Below are positions 32,080-41,395 of a stretch of 42,282 nt of DNA, piece after piece. Below the pieces are notes generated by a model. It was given only the letters and a program-made list of their open reading frames with translations, ran no database searches and was not told where the DNA came from. Position 1 is the first letter of the stretch. Each line of letters begins with the position of its first letter. The translations under genes were made by a program, and so were the position numbers. Source of the stretch: Candidatus Mediterraneibacter excrementigallinarum (lineage in GTDB: Bacteria > Bacillota > Clostridia > Lachnospirales > Lachnospiraceae); contig DWVT01000032.1 of NCBI GenBank assembly GCA_019120075.1, forward strand, positions 1 through 42,282, in the 5' to 3' direction.

Positions 32080-33543
32080 CTATCCCAGCCGGGGAACCTC
32101 CTGCCCTCTCAGCTGTATGATCGGCCCGCCCGTTCCTTCAATATATTCCCGGGTGATCGTTACCTGGCCGATGCTGTCATCCTTCGGGATCTCATACATG
32201 ATATCCAGCATGAACTCCTCGATGATAGCCCGAAGAGCACGGGCTCCTGTATCCTTCTCCATCGCCTTCTCCGCGATCGCCTCCAGCGCCCCGTCGTCGA
32301 ATTCCAGCTTCACCTCGTCGAGGGCGAGCAGCTTCTGATACTGTTTCAGGATCGCATTCTTAGGCTCCTTCAGGATCTTCACAAGCATGTCCTTATCCAG
32401 CCCTTTCAGAGTAAAGATGATGGGAAGACGTCCCAGGAACTCCGGGATCATCCCGAATTTTCTCAGATCCTCCACCGTCACCTTGGACAGCAGATCCTTA
32501 TCATTCTCATATTTATCCTTCAGCTCTGCATTGAATCCCATTGAGGTTTTCTTCTGCAGACGTTCCTTTATGATCTCCTCCAGATCCGGGAACGCCCCTC
32601 CGCAGATGAAGAGGATATTCTTCGTATTCACTGTAGTCAGAGGCACCATGGCGTTCTTGCTGTTCGCTCCCACCGGAACCTCAACCTCGCTTCCCTCCAG
32701 AAGCTTGAGCATCCCCTGCTGAACGGATTCTCCGCTCACATCCCGCTGGTTGGAGTTTCTCTTCTTCGCGATCTTGTCGATCTCATCGATAAAAATAATC
32801 CCCTGCTCTGCGCGCTCCACATCATTGTCCGCCGCTGCAAGAAGCTTTGATACCACACTCTCGATATCGTCGCCTATGTATCCAGCCTCGGTAAGGGACG
32901 TGGCATCTGTGATCGCCAGCGGCACGTCCAGAAGCCGAGCCAGCGTCTTGACCAGATAGGTCTTTCCGCTTCCTGTAGGTCCGATCATGAGCATGTTCGA
33001 CTTCTCAATCTCAATATCGTCCATCGTATCCGTCGCCACTCTCTTGTAGTGATTATACACCGCGACAGACATGGCTTTCTTCGCGTACTCCTGTCCTACC
33101 ACATATTCATCAAGTCTGGCCTTGATCTTGTGCGGGGCCGGGATATCCTTGATGTTAAGCTGGTGGAACTCTTTCGGTTTCTCTTTTTTCTTCTTGATCT
33201 TCTGCTGCTTCGGCTGCATGTTTTCAAGATCTGACATGTTAAAAAACTGCACCCCCGGCATGTTCATGAGACGGTTCAGATCGATGGAGCCGTTGTTCAT
33301 TGCATCAAAACTTCTCTGCATGCAGTCCGGACACACCGAGATATTGTTCGGCAGTTCGATCATCTTGCCGGTCACGCTCTCCGGCCGGTGACAGATAAAG
33401 CAGATCTTTTCATATCCGTCATCATCCTTCTTCTGTTCTGAAGAAGATACTTCCGCCGTCTCCTTCTTTTCAGTCTCCTGTGCGGACGAAGAATCTTCTT
33501 TCTTTTCATCCTCGTCCAGTATGATAAAATCTTGGTCTGACAT
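32080..33543 (-). CDS. clpX: ClpX-type AAA+ unfoldase, atypical N-terminus
   Basis: 487-aa ATPase of the ClpX family, which unfolds proteins for ClpP. A 45-residue acidic, Ser/Glu/Lys-rich leader precedes the Cys4 zinc domain (C48, C51, C71, C74); standard ClpX proteins start near the zinc domain and have about 415-430 residues. A lysine-rich linker (about 108-125) follows. The AAA+ core is complete: Walker A GPTGSGKTYLVK, Walker B IIFIDEIDKI, an arginine-finger region PEFLGRLPII, and the C-terminal domain. The ClpP-docking IGF loop reads MGF (KKTSMGFNAE). There is no clpP or tig neighbour, so it may be a second ClpX besides the housekeeping one. A good promoter lies at 33601-33629. Confidence 0.9.
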   Translation of the reverse strand: MSDQDFIILDEDEKKEDSSSAQETEKKETAEVSSSEQKKDDDGYEKICFICHRPESVTGKMIELPNNISVCPDCMQRSFDAMNNGSIDLNRLMNMPGVQFFNMSDLENMQPKQQKIKKKKEKPKEFHQLNIKDIPAPHKIKARLDEYVVGQEYAKKAMSVAVYNHYKRVATDTMDDIEIEKSNMLMIGPTGSGKTYLVKTLARLLDVPLAITDATSLTEAGYIGDDIESVVSKLLAAADNDVERAEQGIIFIDEIDKIAKKRNSNQRDVSGESVQQGMLKLLEGSEVEVPVGANSKNAMVPLTTVNTKNILFICGGAFPDLEEIIKERLQKKTSMGFNAELKDKYENDKDLLSKVTVEDLRKFGMIPEFLGRLPIIFTLKGLDKDMLVKILKEPKNAILKQYQKLLALDEVKLEFDDGALEAIAEKAMEKDTGARALRAIIEEFMLDIMYEIPKDDSIGQVTITREYIEGTGGPIIQLRGQEVPRLG

Positions 33544-33600
33544 AATCTATCCCTTTCTGTCAAATGATACCGCGCCAGCACATGCTGACGTTCCTTTCTC

Positions 33601-33629
33601 ATTATAGTACACCGGGTACCGTTATACAA
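33601..33629 (-). promoter_or_regulatory. Predicted promoter of the clpX-type gene
   Basis: On the minus strand TTGTAT (33629-33624), a 17-bp spacer and consensus TATAAT (33606-33601). Confidence 0.7.
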
Positions 33630-33662
33630 ATGAACTTTTTCTAAACCTCATCCGTACCTTGC

Positions 33663-34343
33663 TCACTGCACTTCCTGAAGCCTCAGCCCTGCCGTATCCG
33701 TCACCGGCAGCGAGAAAACCACCGATCTCGCCCTGCTCTCCAGTCCCGCGTTATCCATAATCGATTTCATGATCCTGTTTTTCTGCTCTGACTTTGACAC
33801 GATAAAGATCATTTCTTTCTCATCCGCAATGGACACGCCCAGGAATTTCTCCGCCTTCTCAAGGCCGGTCCCTTTCGCGTGAATGACCGTTCCTCCTCCG
33901 GCTCCCTCTGTCCGGGCCGCATCCATCACCATCTCACTGTATCCATGGTTTGCTATCACAACGATCAGTTCATATTTTGTATCTTTCATCTCGCTCTCCT
34001 CTTCTTTTTCATAACTCTGTCCGTCTGTCAGAAACCGTAATACCTTTTTGCCGCCCACGCTGGAAAGAGGCACAAGAAATGCAATCCCCGTTCCCGGGAC
34101 GTCAATCTGAAACCGGTCTTCCAGTTCTCTTCTGACCCGTTTCCATGTATCATCCGAAACCACTGTCATAGTGACCATCTTCTCTGTCACTTCCAGTCCG
34201 AAACAGTCCAGTGTCTCACTGGTCGCCGTTCCCTTTGCCAACATGCAGAGCACAGCCGAGAGACCGTTTTCTTCATAGCATGCGACCAGTTTCTTTCCCA
34301 TCGATCTTTTTGCGATCGTCATCATCCAATATAATCCACTCAT
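33663..34343 (-). CDS. Two-domain PII-like protein, partner of DUF1538
   Basis: 226-aa protein with two PII/GlnK-like ferredoxin-fold halves (about residues 10-108 and 120-215), joined by an acidic linker (YEKEEESEM). The second half shows YELIVVIANHGYSEMVMDAARTEGAGGGTVIHAKGTG, which resembles the PII start, the exposed loop and the G-T-V-x-x-A-x-G block; the first half starts KKLVACYEENGLSAVLCMLAKGTAT. PII proteins bind nucleotides and gate transporters. It lies 20 nt downstream of the DUF1538 permease gene, so it probably senses a metabolite and controls that permease. ATG 34343 has GAGGTGG 4-5 nt upstream. Family call rests on fold pattern and context. Confidence 0.75.
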   Translation of the reverse strand: MSGLYWMMTIAKRSMGKKLVACYEENGLSAVLCMLAKGTATSETLDCFGLEVTEKMVTMTVVSDDTWKRVRRELEDRFQIDVPGTGIAFLVPLSSVGGKKVLRFLTDGQSYEKEEESEMKDTKYELIVVIANHGYSEMVMDAARTEGAGGGTVIHAKGTGLEKAEKFLGVSIADEKEMIFIVSKSEQKNRIMKSIMDNAGLESRARSVVFSLPVTDTAGLRLQEVQ

Positions 34344-34363
34344 ATATCCACCTCATGTCGTCA

Positions 34364-35911
34364 TTAAAGTTCTATGATTTCATCATCCGGAAGCTGTTCG
34401 AACTCTGCCACGGCTTTGGCTGCTTCCTGCTTCTCAAGACGTCTGGAGTTAAGTTCATACACAAGTCCCAGGATCTGTATCGTGATCAGCGGCGTCATGG
34501 CAACCATGGCAACCACTCCGAAGGCATCTGTTACGATATCTCCTCCCACGCTCACACAGGCTCCCATCGCGAACGGAAGAAGAAACGTGGCCGTCATGGG
34601 GCCAGACGCCACACCGCCCGAGTCAAATGCGATCGCCGTAAAAATCTTCGGGACAAAGAACGACAGTGCCAGCGCCAGCGCATATCCTGGAATCACAAAC
34701 CAGAAAATGGATATTCCCGTGAGCACACGGATCATTGCAAGGCCAAGAGATACCGCAACACCGATGGAGAGGCTCATGCTCATCGCCCCTGATGTGATCG
34801 TCCCCGAAGTGATATCCTCTACCTGCCTTGTCAGGACAAACACTGCCGGCTCGGCACGTACGATAAAGTATCCGATGATCATACCGATCGGTACAATGAC
34901 CCATTTATAAGGATTATCCGCAAGGACCTGCCCCAGATAATTTCCCGCAGGCATAAATCCCACATTGACTCCTGTAAGAAAAAGTACCAGCCCTGCATAG
35001 GTATACACCATTCCAACGCCGATTCGAATGAGCATCCTTCGCTGCATTCTCCGGAAGATCAGTTGAAAGATCACAAAGAATACAATGATCGGGAGCAGCG
35101 AAACCGTCATCTCTCCCATATAGTCCGGAAGTTCCTCCGCAAAGATCTTCCACATTTCCACGGAGTCGCTGATATCCGGAATGTTATTCGGCGTATACTC
35201 CGCGCTCTCAGGATGATAGATCAGGCTCAGCACAAGGACCGAAAGGATCGGTCCCACCGACGAGAGCGCCACCAGACCGAAACTGTCGTCCTCCGCCCTC
35301 TCATCGCTTCGGATCGCGGAAATACCAATACCAAGCGACATGATAAAGGGAACGGTCATGGGGCCTGTCGTCACGCCGCCCGCGTCGAATGCCACCGCGA
35401 TAAAATCTCCCGGCGCCAGAAACGCCAGAGCGAACACGATGATATACAGCACGATCAGCATATGTGCCAGTGTAATGTTAAAAAGCATACGCAGAAGTGA
35501 TGCCACGAGAAACAGTCCTACGCCTGCTGCCACCGACAGCACAAGGACCATGTTCGGCACCGAAGGTACCTGCTCTGCAAGGACCTGCAGATCCGGTTCA
35601 GATATGGTTACGATAAATCCGAGGATGAAGCTCAAAAGAGCCATCAGCCACAGTTTCTTTGTCTGTGTCATGCAGGTTCCCACACTCTCTCCGATGGGAG
35701 TCATAGACATGTCCACCCCAAGTGTAAAAAACATCATCCCCACGATCAGGAGCACCGCTCCTAATAGAAATGCCAGCAGTATTCCCGGCTCGATCGGTGC
35801 GATCGTAAAGCACAGAACCAGTACGATCGCAATGATCGGGAGTACCGCCTTCAGAGTTTCGTTTAGTTTTTCCTGTAGTTTTTCTTTTAATCTGGCTGTC
35901 TTAAAATTCAC
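34364..35911 (-). CDS. DUF1538 family integral membrane protein
   Basis: 515-aa membrane protein with about twelve hydrophobic segments in two homologous halves. The repeat is visible as AFDAGGVTTGPMTVPFIMSLGIG (first half) and AFDSGGVASGPMTATFLLPFAMG (second half), which suggests pore-forming elements from an internal duplication. DUF1538 proteins are unassigned permeases often paired with PII-like proteins, as here. The start is uncertain: GTG 35911 gives the usual short N-terminus and has AGGCAGGG upstream; an ATG at 35989 would add 26 very basic residues and has no clear ribosome site. It lies after ligA with a gap of about 140 nt. Confidence 0.85.
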   Translation of the reverse strand: MNFKTARLKEKLQEKLNETLKAVLPIIAIVLVLCFTIAPIEPGILLAFLLGAVLLIVGMMFFTLGVDMSMTPIGESVGTCMTQTKKLWLMALLSFILGFIVTISEPDLQVLAEQVPSVPNMVLVLSVAAGVGLFLVASLLRMLFNITLAHMLIVLYIIVFALAFLAPGDFIAVAFDAGGVTTGPMTVPFIMSLGIGISAIRSDERAEDDSFGLVALSSVGPILSVLVLSLIYHPESAEYTPNNIPDISDSVEMWKIFAEELPDYMGEMTVSLLPIIVFFVIFQLIFRRMQRRMLIRIGVGMVYTYAGLVLFLTGVNVGFMPAGNYLGQVLADNPYKWVIVPIGMIIGYFIVRAEPAVFVLTRQVEDITSGTITSGAMSMSLSIGVAVSLGLAMIRVLTGISIFWFVIPGYALALALSFFVPKIFTAIAFDSGGVASGPMTATFLLPFAMGACVSVGGDIVTDAFGVVAMVAMTPLITIQILGLVYELNSRRLEKQEAAKAVAEFEQLPDDEIIEL

Positions 35912-36054
35912 GCCTTCCCTGCCTTTCCTGTCTTGTCTCTTTCCTGTTTCTTTCCCTTTCCTGCCCGGCATCTTTCTATACACCTGCATCCGGCACGGAT
36001 ACCGGATACCTCGTTCCCGGTTTCCGGTTCCTGATGCACGGATCGTCTCTGTAC

Positions 36055-38013
36055 TCAGCCGAGCATTTTCATAAACTCTTCCTCTGATATGATCGGAATG
36101 CCAAGTTCCCTTGCCTTCCGGTTCTTAGATGAAGTCGAATTCACATCATTGTTGATAAGATAATTCGTCTTCGAAGTCACGCTTCCCGTGACCTTGCCGC
36201 CCCGTTTCTCGATCTCCTCCTTGACCTCTCCGCGGTTGGCAAAATGTTCCACGCTTCCCGTGATCACAAAGTTGATGCCGGCAAGATTCTGTCCCCCTGC
36301 CGGAGTCTCCTCCTCCGGAATCTCCACTTCGTCCAGGAGCCTCCGGAAAATATCCCGGTGTTCCTCATCCGCGAAATATTCCGCAAACGTCTTCGCGATA
36401 ACTTCCCCTACGCCCTGGATCTCGTCCAGTTCTTCCTCCGTAGCGTTCATCACCCGTTCCGGATCATTCCCCAGTGCCTGACAGATCATCCTGGCATTGG
36501 AAATGCCGATATTGGGGATCCCGAGGCTGTAGACCAGCCGCGGAAGCGTTGTCACACGGGCGTTCCGGATGCTTGCCTGAAGATTCTGGTAGGATTTCTC
36601 CCCGAATCCTTCCATGTTCTTGATCTCATCCTCATAGCGCTCCAGATGAAAGATATCTGTAAAATCCTTTATGAATCCATTCATGATAAATTTCTCCAGA
36701 GTCGCCTCCGACAGGCCTTCGATGTTCATGGCATCCCTGCTTGCAAACAGGGCGAACGCCTTCACATGCTTGGCCTGGCATCTCGGATTGGTACAGTAGA
36801 GAGTCTTTGTCTCATTCTCCATCCGGATCTTCGTCGGACCGCCGCACACGGGACAGACCTTCGGAATATCCTTCACACCGCTGCGAGTCAGGTTCTCCGC
36901 GATCTGAGGGATGATCATGTTGGCCTTGTAGACCTGGATCGTATCTCCCACGCCCAGTTCCAGTTCTTCCATGATACTGATATTGTGGACGCTGGCGCGG
37001 CTCACAGTGGTTCCCTCCAGTTCCACCGGTTCGAAGATCGCCACCGGATTGATCAGCCCGGTCCTTGACGGGCTCCACTCGATCTCCAGAAGAGTCGTCT
37101 CACGGATCTCATCCGCCCACTTGAAGGCGAAGGAATCTCTCGGGAATTTTGCCGTCGTCCCCAGCGACTCGCCGTAGGTAATATCATCATAGACCAGGAC
37201 CAGCCCGTCCGAGGGGACGTCGTTCTCCGAGATATGCTCGGCAAACCATTTCACTTCCCCGTCAATGGTCTCTCTGGTGACCGGATGATGCTCTACCACG
37301 TCAAACCCCTGTTCTGTCAGCCAGTCCATCTGGAAGAGTCTGGAATTGTGAAAATCCACTCCGTCGGCCCTCACAAGGGTAAAAGCATAGAACCTGACAT
37401 TGCGCTTTGCTGTGATCTCGTTATTCAGCTGCCGCACGGAACCGCTGCACAGATTTCTCGGATTCTTATACTTGGCGTCCACATCCTCAATCTCCTCGTT
37501 GATCCGCTCAAAATCCTTATATCCGATGACCGCCTCTCCACGGAGCACCAGTTCTCCCTGAAACGGGATACTGAGCGGAACATTTTTAAACACCCGTGCA
37601 TTGCCGGTGATGACTTCCCCCACTTCCCCGTTCCCGCGGGTCACTGCCTTTTCCAGGCTTCCCCCCCTGTAGGTGAGCACGATGGTCAGCCCGTCCAGTT
37701 TCCAGGAGATCATGGCCTTCTGGTCTCCCAGAAACTCCTTCAGCCGCTCCACATCTTTTGTCTTGTCCAGGGAGAGCATGGGACGCTCATGGCGTTCCTT
37801 TGGAAGTTCACTTAACACTTCGTACCCCACATTAACAGTAGGGCTGGAAGCAAGAGTCGTATTCAGCTCCTGTTCCAGTCCCTGAAGTTCATCATAAAGT
37901 CTGTCATATTCATAGTTGCTCATGATCTCCTGATCTTCCTGTTCATAGGCGCGCCGCGCTCTGTTCAGAAGTTCCACGAGTTCCTTCATCCTTGCCATCT
38001 TATCTGCTGCCAT
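36055..38013 (-). CDS. ligA: NAD-dependent DNA ligase
   Basis: 652-aa LigA, which seals nicks in replication and repair using NAD+. Seen in order: the Ia domain (1-65), adenylation domain with the nucleophile K105 in SWKLDGL, OB fold (TTVSRASVHN), a Cys4 zinc finger (CPVCGG...YCTNPRC, about 400-430), helix-hairpin-helix repeats (about 440-570) and a C-terminal BRCT domain (about 575-652, NFVITGSVEHFANRGEVKEEIEKRGG). The length is close to the usual 660-680. It starts inside the end of the pseudouridine synthase gene (14-bp overlap), so the two are cotranscribed and probably coupled. Confidence 0.95.
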   Translation of the reverse strand: MAADKMARMKELVELLNRARRAYEQEDQEIMSNYEYDRLYDELQGLEQELNTTLASSPTVNVGYEVLSELPKERHERPMLSLDKTKDVERLKEFLGDQKAMISWKLDGLTIVLTYRGGSLEKAVTRGNGEVGEVITGNARVFKNVPLSIPFQGELVLRGEAVIGYKDFERINEEIEDVDAKYKNPRNLCSGSVRQLNNEITAKRNVRFYAFTLVRADGVDFHNSRLFQMDWLTEQGFDVVEHHPVTRETIDGEVKWFAEHISENDVPSDGLVLVYDDITYGESLGTTAKFPRDSFAFKWADEIRETTLLEIEWSPSRTGLINPVAIFEPVELEGTTVSRASVHNISIMEELELGVGDTIQVYKANMIIPQIAENLTRSGVKDIPKVCPVCGGPTKIRMENETKTLYCTNPRCQAKHVKAFALFASRDAMNIEGLSEATLEKFIMNGFIKDFTDIFHLERYEDEIKNMEGFGEKSYQNLQASIRNARVTTLPRLVYSLGIPNIGISNARMICQALGNDPERVMNATEEELDEIQGVGEVIAKTFAEYFADEEHRDIFRRLLDEVEIPEEETPAGGQNLAGINFVITGSVEHFANRGEVKEEIEKRGGKVTGSVTSKTNYLINNDVNSTSSKNRKARELGIPIISEEEFMKMLG

Positions 38014-38779
38014 AATCTCCTCCTGCCTGTCCTTTTCCGATTTTACTGCCGGCTCCTCCCGGCGTTCCCGGAGAATCCTTGATCAGTTCATATAATCCTT
38101 CCAGCTCTTCATCCGTCAGTTTTCTGTACTGACCGTCGCGCAGCCCGTCAAGCCGGATATTCATGACCCGCACTCTCAGAAGATCCTTCACCTCGTACCC
38201 CAGAGCACTGCACATCCTGCGGATCTGCCGGTTCAGCCCCTGTGTCAGTATGATGGAAAAGGTATATTTTCCGATCTTCTTTACCTGACACGGCCTGGTC
38301 ACCGTATCCAGGATCGGCACACCGGAGGACATCTTCTCCAGAAATTCCTCCGTGATCTCATGATCCACCGTCACCTTGTACTCCTTTTCATGGCGGTTTG
38401 CCGCGCGCATCATCCGGTTGATGATATCTCCGTTGTTGGTCATGAGCAGAAGTCCGTGGGAATCCTTGTCCAGCCTTCCGATATAAGTCACCCGGATCGG
38501 GTAATCCAGGAAGCGGACAATACTGTTCCTCTCCCGGCGTTCCTCCGTACAGACGATCCCTCTTGGTTTGTTTACGGCAAGGACTACCATCTCATCCTGT
38601 TTTGATACGACTCTGCGTCCAACCTTCACGACCTGCCCCGGGAGGATCTTCATCCCGGTCCGGGCCCTCTGTCCGTCCACAGTCACCCTGCCGCTCTCGA
38701 TCAGGCGGTCTGCCTCCCGTCTGGAACAGACCCCCGCCTCGCTCAGATATTTGTTGAGCCTGACCGGCTCCTTTTTCTG
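38000..38779 (-). CDS. RluB/RluF-type 23S rRNA pseudouridine synthase
   Basis: 259-aa protein with an N-terminal S4 RNA-binding domain (RLNKYLSEAGVCSRREADRLIESGRV, about residues 6-50) and the catalytic domain. The catalytic Asp is in GRLDKDSHGLLLMTNNG; KEYKVTV and LNRQIRRMCSALGYEV are standard downstream motifs. RluF-like members modify U2604 of 23S rRNA and RluB modifies U2605; which one this is cannot be read safely, though the GRLDKDSHGL form and NRQIRRM favour RluF. ATG 38779 gives the family N-terminus, but its ribosome site is weak; a GTG at 38809 would overlap the upstream gene. It overlaps ligA downstream by 14 bp. Confidence 0.9.
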   Translation of the reverse strand, partial: QKKEPVRLNKYLSEAGVCSRREADRLIESGRVTVDGQRARTGMKILPGQVVKVGRRVVSKQDEMVVLAVNKPRGIVCTEERRERNSIVRFLDYPIRVTYIGRLDKDSHGLLLMTNNGDIINRMMRAANRHEKEYKVTVDHEITEEFLEKMSSGVPILDTVTRPCQVKKIGKYTFSIILTQGLNRQIRRMCSALGYEVKDLLRVRVMNIRLDGLRDGQYRKLTDEELEGLYELIKDSPGTPGGAGSKIGKGQAGGDYGSR

Positions 38780-38801
38780 CATAAATTCTTCACTGATCCG
38801 A

Positions 38802-39959
38802 TTACTCACTGGCAAACACTCCGCTGATACTGTTATCTGTAAAAAATGTATTCCCGCTGTACAGGAACAGCACGTCCGTGATCCGGTACGTGTCCATAAG
38901 ATCTGTTATCGTCCCACTGTAATATCTGGGATCCACCACCACGATCTCCCGGTAGTAGGGAGCAAGGAACGGCACGAAACAGTTTGCAAAAGAATCCTTG
39001 ATGACAAGAAGCCTGTCCTGACTGGTGGAAACGGTCCTGATATCCAGGACGGATGTATTTCCTCCAAGGTACACGGAATATTGATCCCTGGTCTCCAGCT
39101 TTGAAGAATCATAAAGCGAAGTTGTCCTCTTTGACTCGTCCACATAGCTGACGATCACATCAGGATCCCCCTGTGTCGGTGCATAGATATCAATGGTCTC
39201 TTTCTCTCCCAGCCCCACACCGCACTGCGCAGCAAGAAGTCCGTTAAAACTGTCCGATACAGTATAGGAAACATATTTGTCCGATACGTCTTCCCGAATG
39301 CCAAGAACCGGAGCCGCCTCCTGAAACACATAGAAAGCTCCCAGCGCAGTCCAGTGTGAATCTGTCTTATAATATATTTTTTCACTTTTATGCTTATTCA
39401 ATACCGAAACCGCATCGATCCAGTTTACGGAATCTCCGAGATTTCTCTGTACCATGCTGATCATCTGAGTCTGATCCTCCACCGACGCAAGCGCCGGAAG
39501 ACTGTCGCTGAGCACGCATGCCGCGTCCGGTACAAGAAGCATACTGACCGGGATATCCTGGTATGATTCTGTAAAGCTTCTGATCGAGTCCAGATTGGAC
39601 GAGAGATGTTCCTGATCCGGAAGTTCGACAGCCTCCAGAAGCTGCCCCTTCTTTCCAAGATAGACACCGTTCTCCATCCTGCTTCCTCCAAGCCTTGACA
39701 ACGTTGTCTTCACTCCGCGCAAAAGGCCTCTTCCCACAAACTGATCGCTCATCCAGTTTTCAAACTGCTCTGCAAAATCTCCCGCCATGATTGTGGCAGG
39801 ATTGAATTTCGGACTGGAAGCCAGCACACGATTTTCGCTGTCTGAGCTCTGCCGATCCGGAACGATCAGATTTATGAGCATGACGCACAGAAGGACCAGT
39901 ATGAATATTTTTCCTGTCAGGCCTTCGATCCGGCCTTTTTTTCTTTTTCTGCCTCTCAT
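38802..39959 (-). CDS. DHHW family protein (AlgJ/AlgX-like, polysaccharide O-acetylation)
   Basis: 385-aa protein with an N-terminal signal-anchor helix (about residues 17-35: IFILVLLCVMLINLIVP), so the bulk lies outside the cell. The SGNH-like fold is indicated by YKTDSHWTALGAFYVFQ (the D-x-H-W signature with the catalytic Asp/His) and LLVIKDSFANCFVPFLAPYY with a Ser. The family acts with MBOAT proteins to move acetyl groups to exported polysaccharides. It begins 9 nt after the MBOAT gene, in the same operon, so together they form an AlgI/AlgJ-like pair. The polymer modified is unknown. Confidence 0.85.
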   Translation of the reverse strand: MRGRKRKKGRIEGLTGKIFILVLLCVMLINLIVPDRQSSDSENRVLASSPKFNPATIMAGDFAEQFENWMSDQFVGRGLLRGVKTTLSRLGGSRMENGVYLGKKGQLLEAVELPDQEHLSSNLDSIRSFTESYQDIPVSMLLVPDAACVLSDSLPALASVEDQTQMISMVQRNLGDSVNWIDAVSVLNKHKSEKIYYKTDSHWTALGAFYVFQEAAPVLGIREDVSDKYVSYTVSDSFNGLLAAQCGVGLGEKETIDIYAPTQGDPDVIVSYVDESKRTTSLYDSSKLETRDQYSVYLGGNTSVLDIRTVSTSQDRLLVIKDSFANCFVPFLAPYYREIVVVDPRYYSGTITDLMDTYRITDVLFLYSGNTFFTDNSISGVFASE

Positions 39960-39968
39960 CTTATCACC

Positions 39969-41378
39969 TTAGAACCTGAAATATAAAAACGGATTATAAT
40001 CACCTGTCACCAGAAAAGCCACCGCCACAAAAAACATCCCGAAATACAGGATCAGTACAGCGGCAGTACGCGCTCTGCTGCCGTTCCAAACTTCCGTCAA
40101 TCCACGGATCAGTCTGTATCCCAGCGTGGTGGAGCCAAGTACAGCCAGCAGATACAGGAGCCAGTGAGAGAAAAGGATAAACCATGCCCCTTTATCTGCG
40201 ATCCCGGCGCCGCCGCCAAACATTGCCGCAAGATAGCGGAGCGCATAACCGATACTGGGGCTGAAGAAAAAGACCCAGCCGATCAGGATCAGGACAAGGG
40301 AATAGATCCGTCTCACAGGACTTGGGAGCTGATCCACAGAAGCACCCCAGACATATTTTTCCATCACGAGCAGGACTCCATAGTACACGCCCCAGACAAT
40401 AAAATTCCATGCAGCCCCATGCCACATTCCTGTCAGTGTCCATACAATCATCAGGTTAACCATATTTCTTGCCGCTGAGCATCGGTTTCCGCCAAGAGGG
40501 ATATATACGTACTCCCTGAACCAGGTGCTGAGAGAAATATGCCATCTTCTCCAGAATTCTGTAATGCTTCTCGAAATATACGGGTAATCAAAATTCTTCC
40601 TGAACTCAAACCCGAACATCCTCCCCAGCCCCAGGGCCATGTCGGAATATCCGCTGAAATCAAAATAAATCTGAAAAGCATAGGAAATGCATCCCAGCCA
40701 TGCCATCAGGACTGTCATCTGACTTGCCTGCATATCTGATATCTGCTGGAAGATTTCCCCGGTCATGTTCGCGATGACTGCCTTTTTTGCCAGGCCTCTG
40801 ATAAAAAGAGCTGCGCCCTGACCAAGCCTGACAGCTGATGTCTTCCTGTTTGTCAGCTGCTCCTCAATGTCTATATACCGCACGATCGGCCCGGCGATCA
40901 GCTGGGGGAACATGGAAATATAGACCGCATACAACAGCAGACTGTTCTGCGGCTTCACTTTTTTCCTGTATACGTCTATGATATAGGACAGGCTCTGAAA
41001 TGTATAGAAAGAGATTCCTATCGGAAGAGACAGTTCTCTGTATGGGATCTCGCCGGGCAGTATTGAGTTCAGCATGTCCAGCAAAAATCCATAATATTTA
41101 AAAAATCCGAGGATCAGAATATTCACGACAACGGCAAAGATCACACTTCTTTTTGCTCTGACCGGATCCTCTGCCTTGCTGCCGATATCAAGACCGCAGA
41201 AATAGTTAAGAAGGATCGAAAGGATCATCAAAACAACATAGACTGGCTCTCCCCACGCGTAAAAAATAATACTTGAGATCAGAAGTATTATATTTTTATA
41301 TTTTTCAGGAGCAATATAGTATACTGCCAGAACGACCGGCAGAAACAGAAACAGAAACGTAATACTGCTGAATACCAT
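39969..41378 (-). CDS. MBOAT family O-acyltransferase (AlgI/DltB-like)
   Basis: 469-aa membrane protein with about eleven hydrophobic segments. It has the AlgI-type signatures PIGISFYTFQSLSYIIDVYR, PQLIAGPIVRY, FDFSGYSDMALGLGRMFGF, FWRRWHISLSTWFREYVYIPLGG and TGMWHGAAWNFIVWG, the latter with the catalytic-type His. It carries acyl (usually acetyl) groups from the cytoplasm across the membrane for addition to extracellular polysaccharide or teichoic acid. It follows the DUF4358 gene by 17 nt and precedes the DHHW gene by 9 nt; a tight operon. Confidence 0.95.
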   Translation of the reverse strand: MVFSSITFLFLFLPVVLAVYYIAPEKYKNIILLISSIIFYAWGEPVYVVLMILSILLNYFCGLDIGSKAEDPVRAKRSVIFAVVVNILILGFFKYYGFLLDMLNSILPGEIPYRELSLPIGISFYTFQSLSYIIDVYRKKVKPQNSLLLYAVYISMFPQLIAGPIVRYIDIEEQLTNRKTSAVRLGQGAALFIRGLAKKAVIANMTGEIFQQISDMQASQMTVLMAWLGCISYAFQIYFDFSGYSDMALGLGRMFGFEFRKNFDYPYISRSITEFWRRWHISLSTWFREYVYIPLGGNRCSAARNMVNLMIVWTLTGMWHGAAWNFIVWGVYYGVLLVMEKYVWGASVDQLPSPVRRIYSLVLILIGWVFFFSPSIGYALRYLAAMFGGGAGIADKGAWFILFSHWLLYLLAVLGSTTLGYRLIRGLTEVWNGSRARTAAVLILYFGMFFVAVAFLVTGDYNPFLYFRF

Positions 41379-41395
41379 TTTTACTTTCCTCTCCC

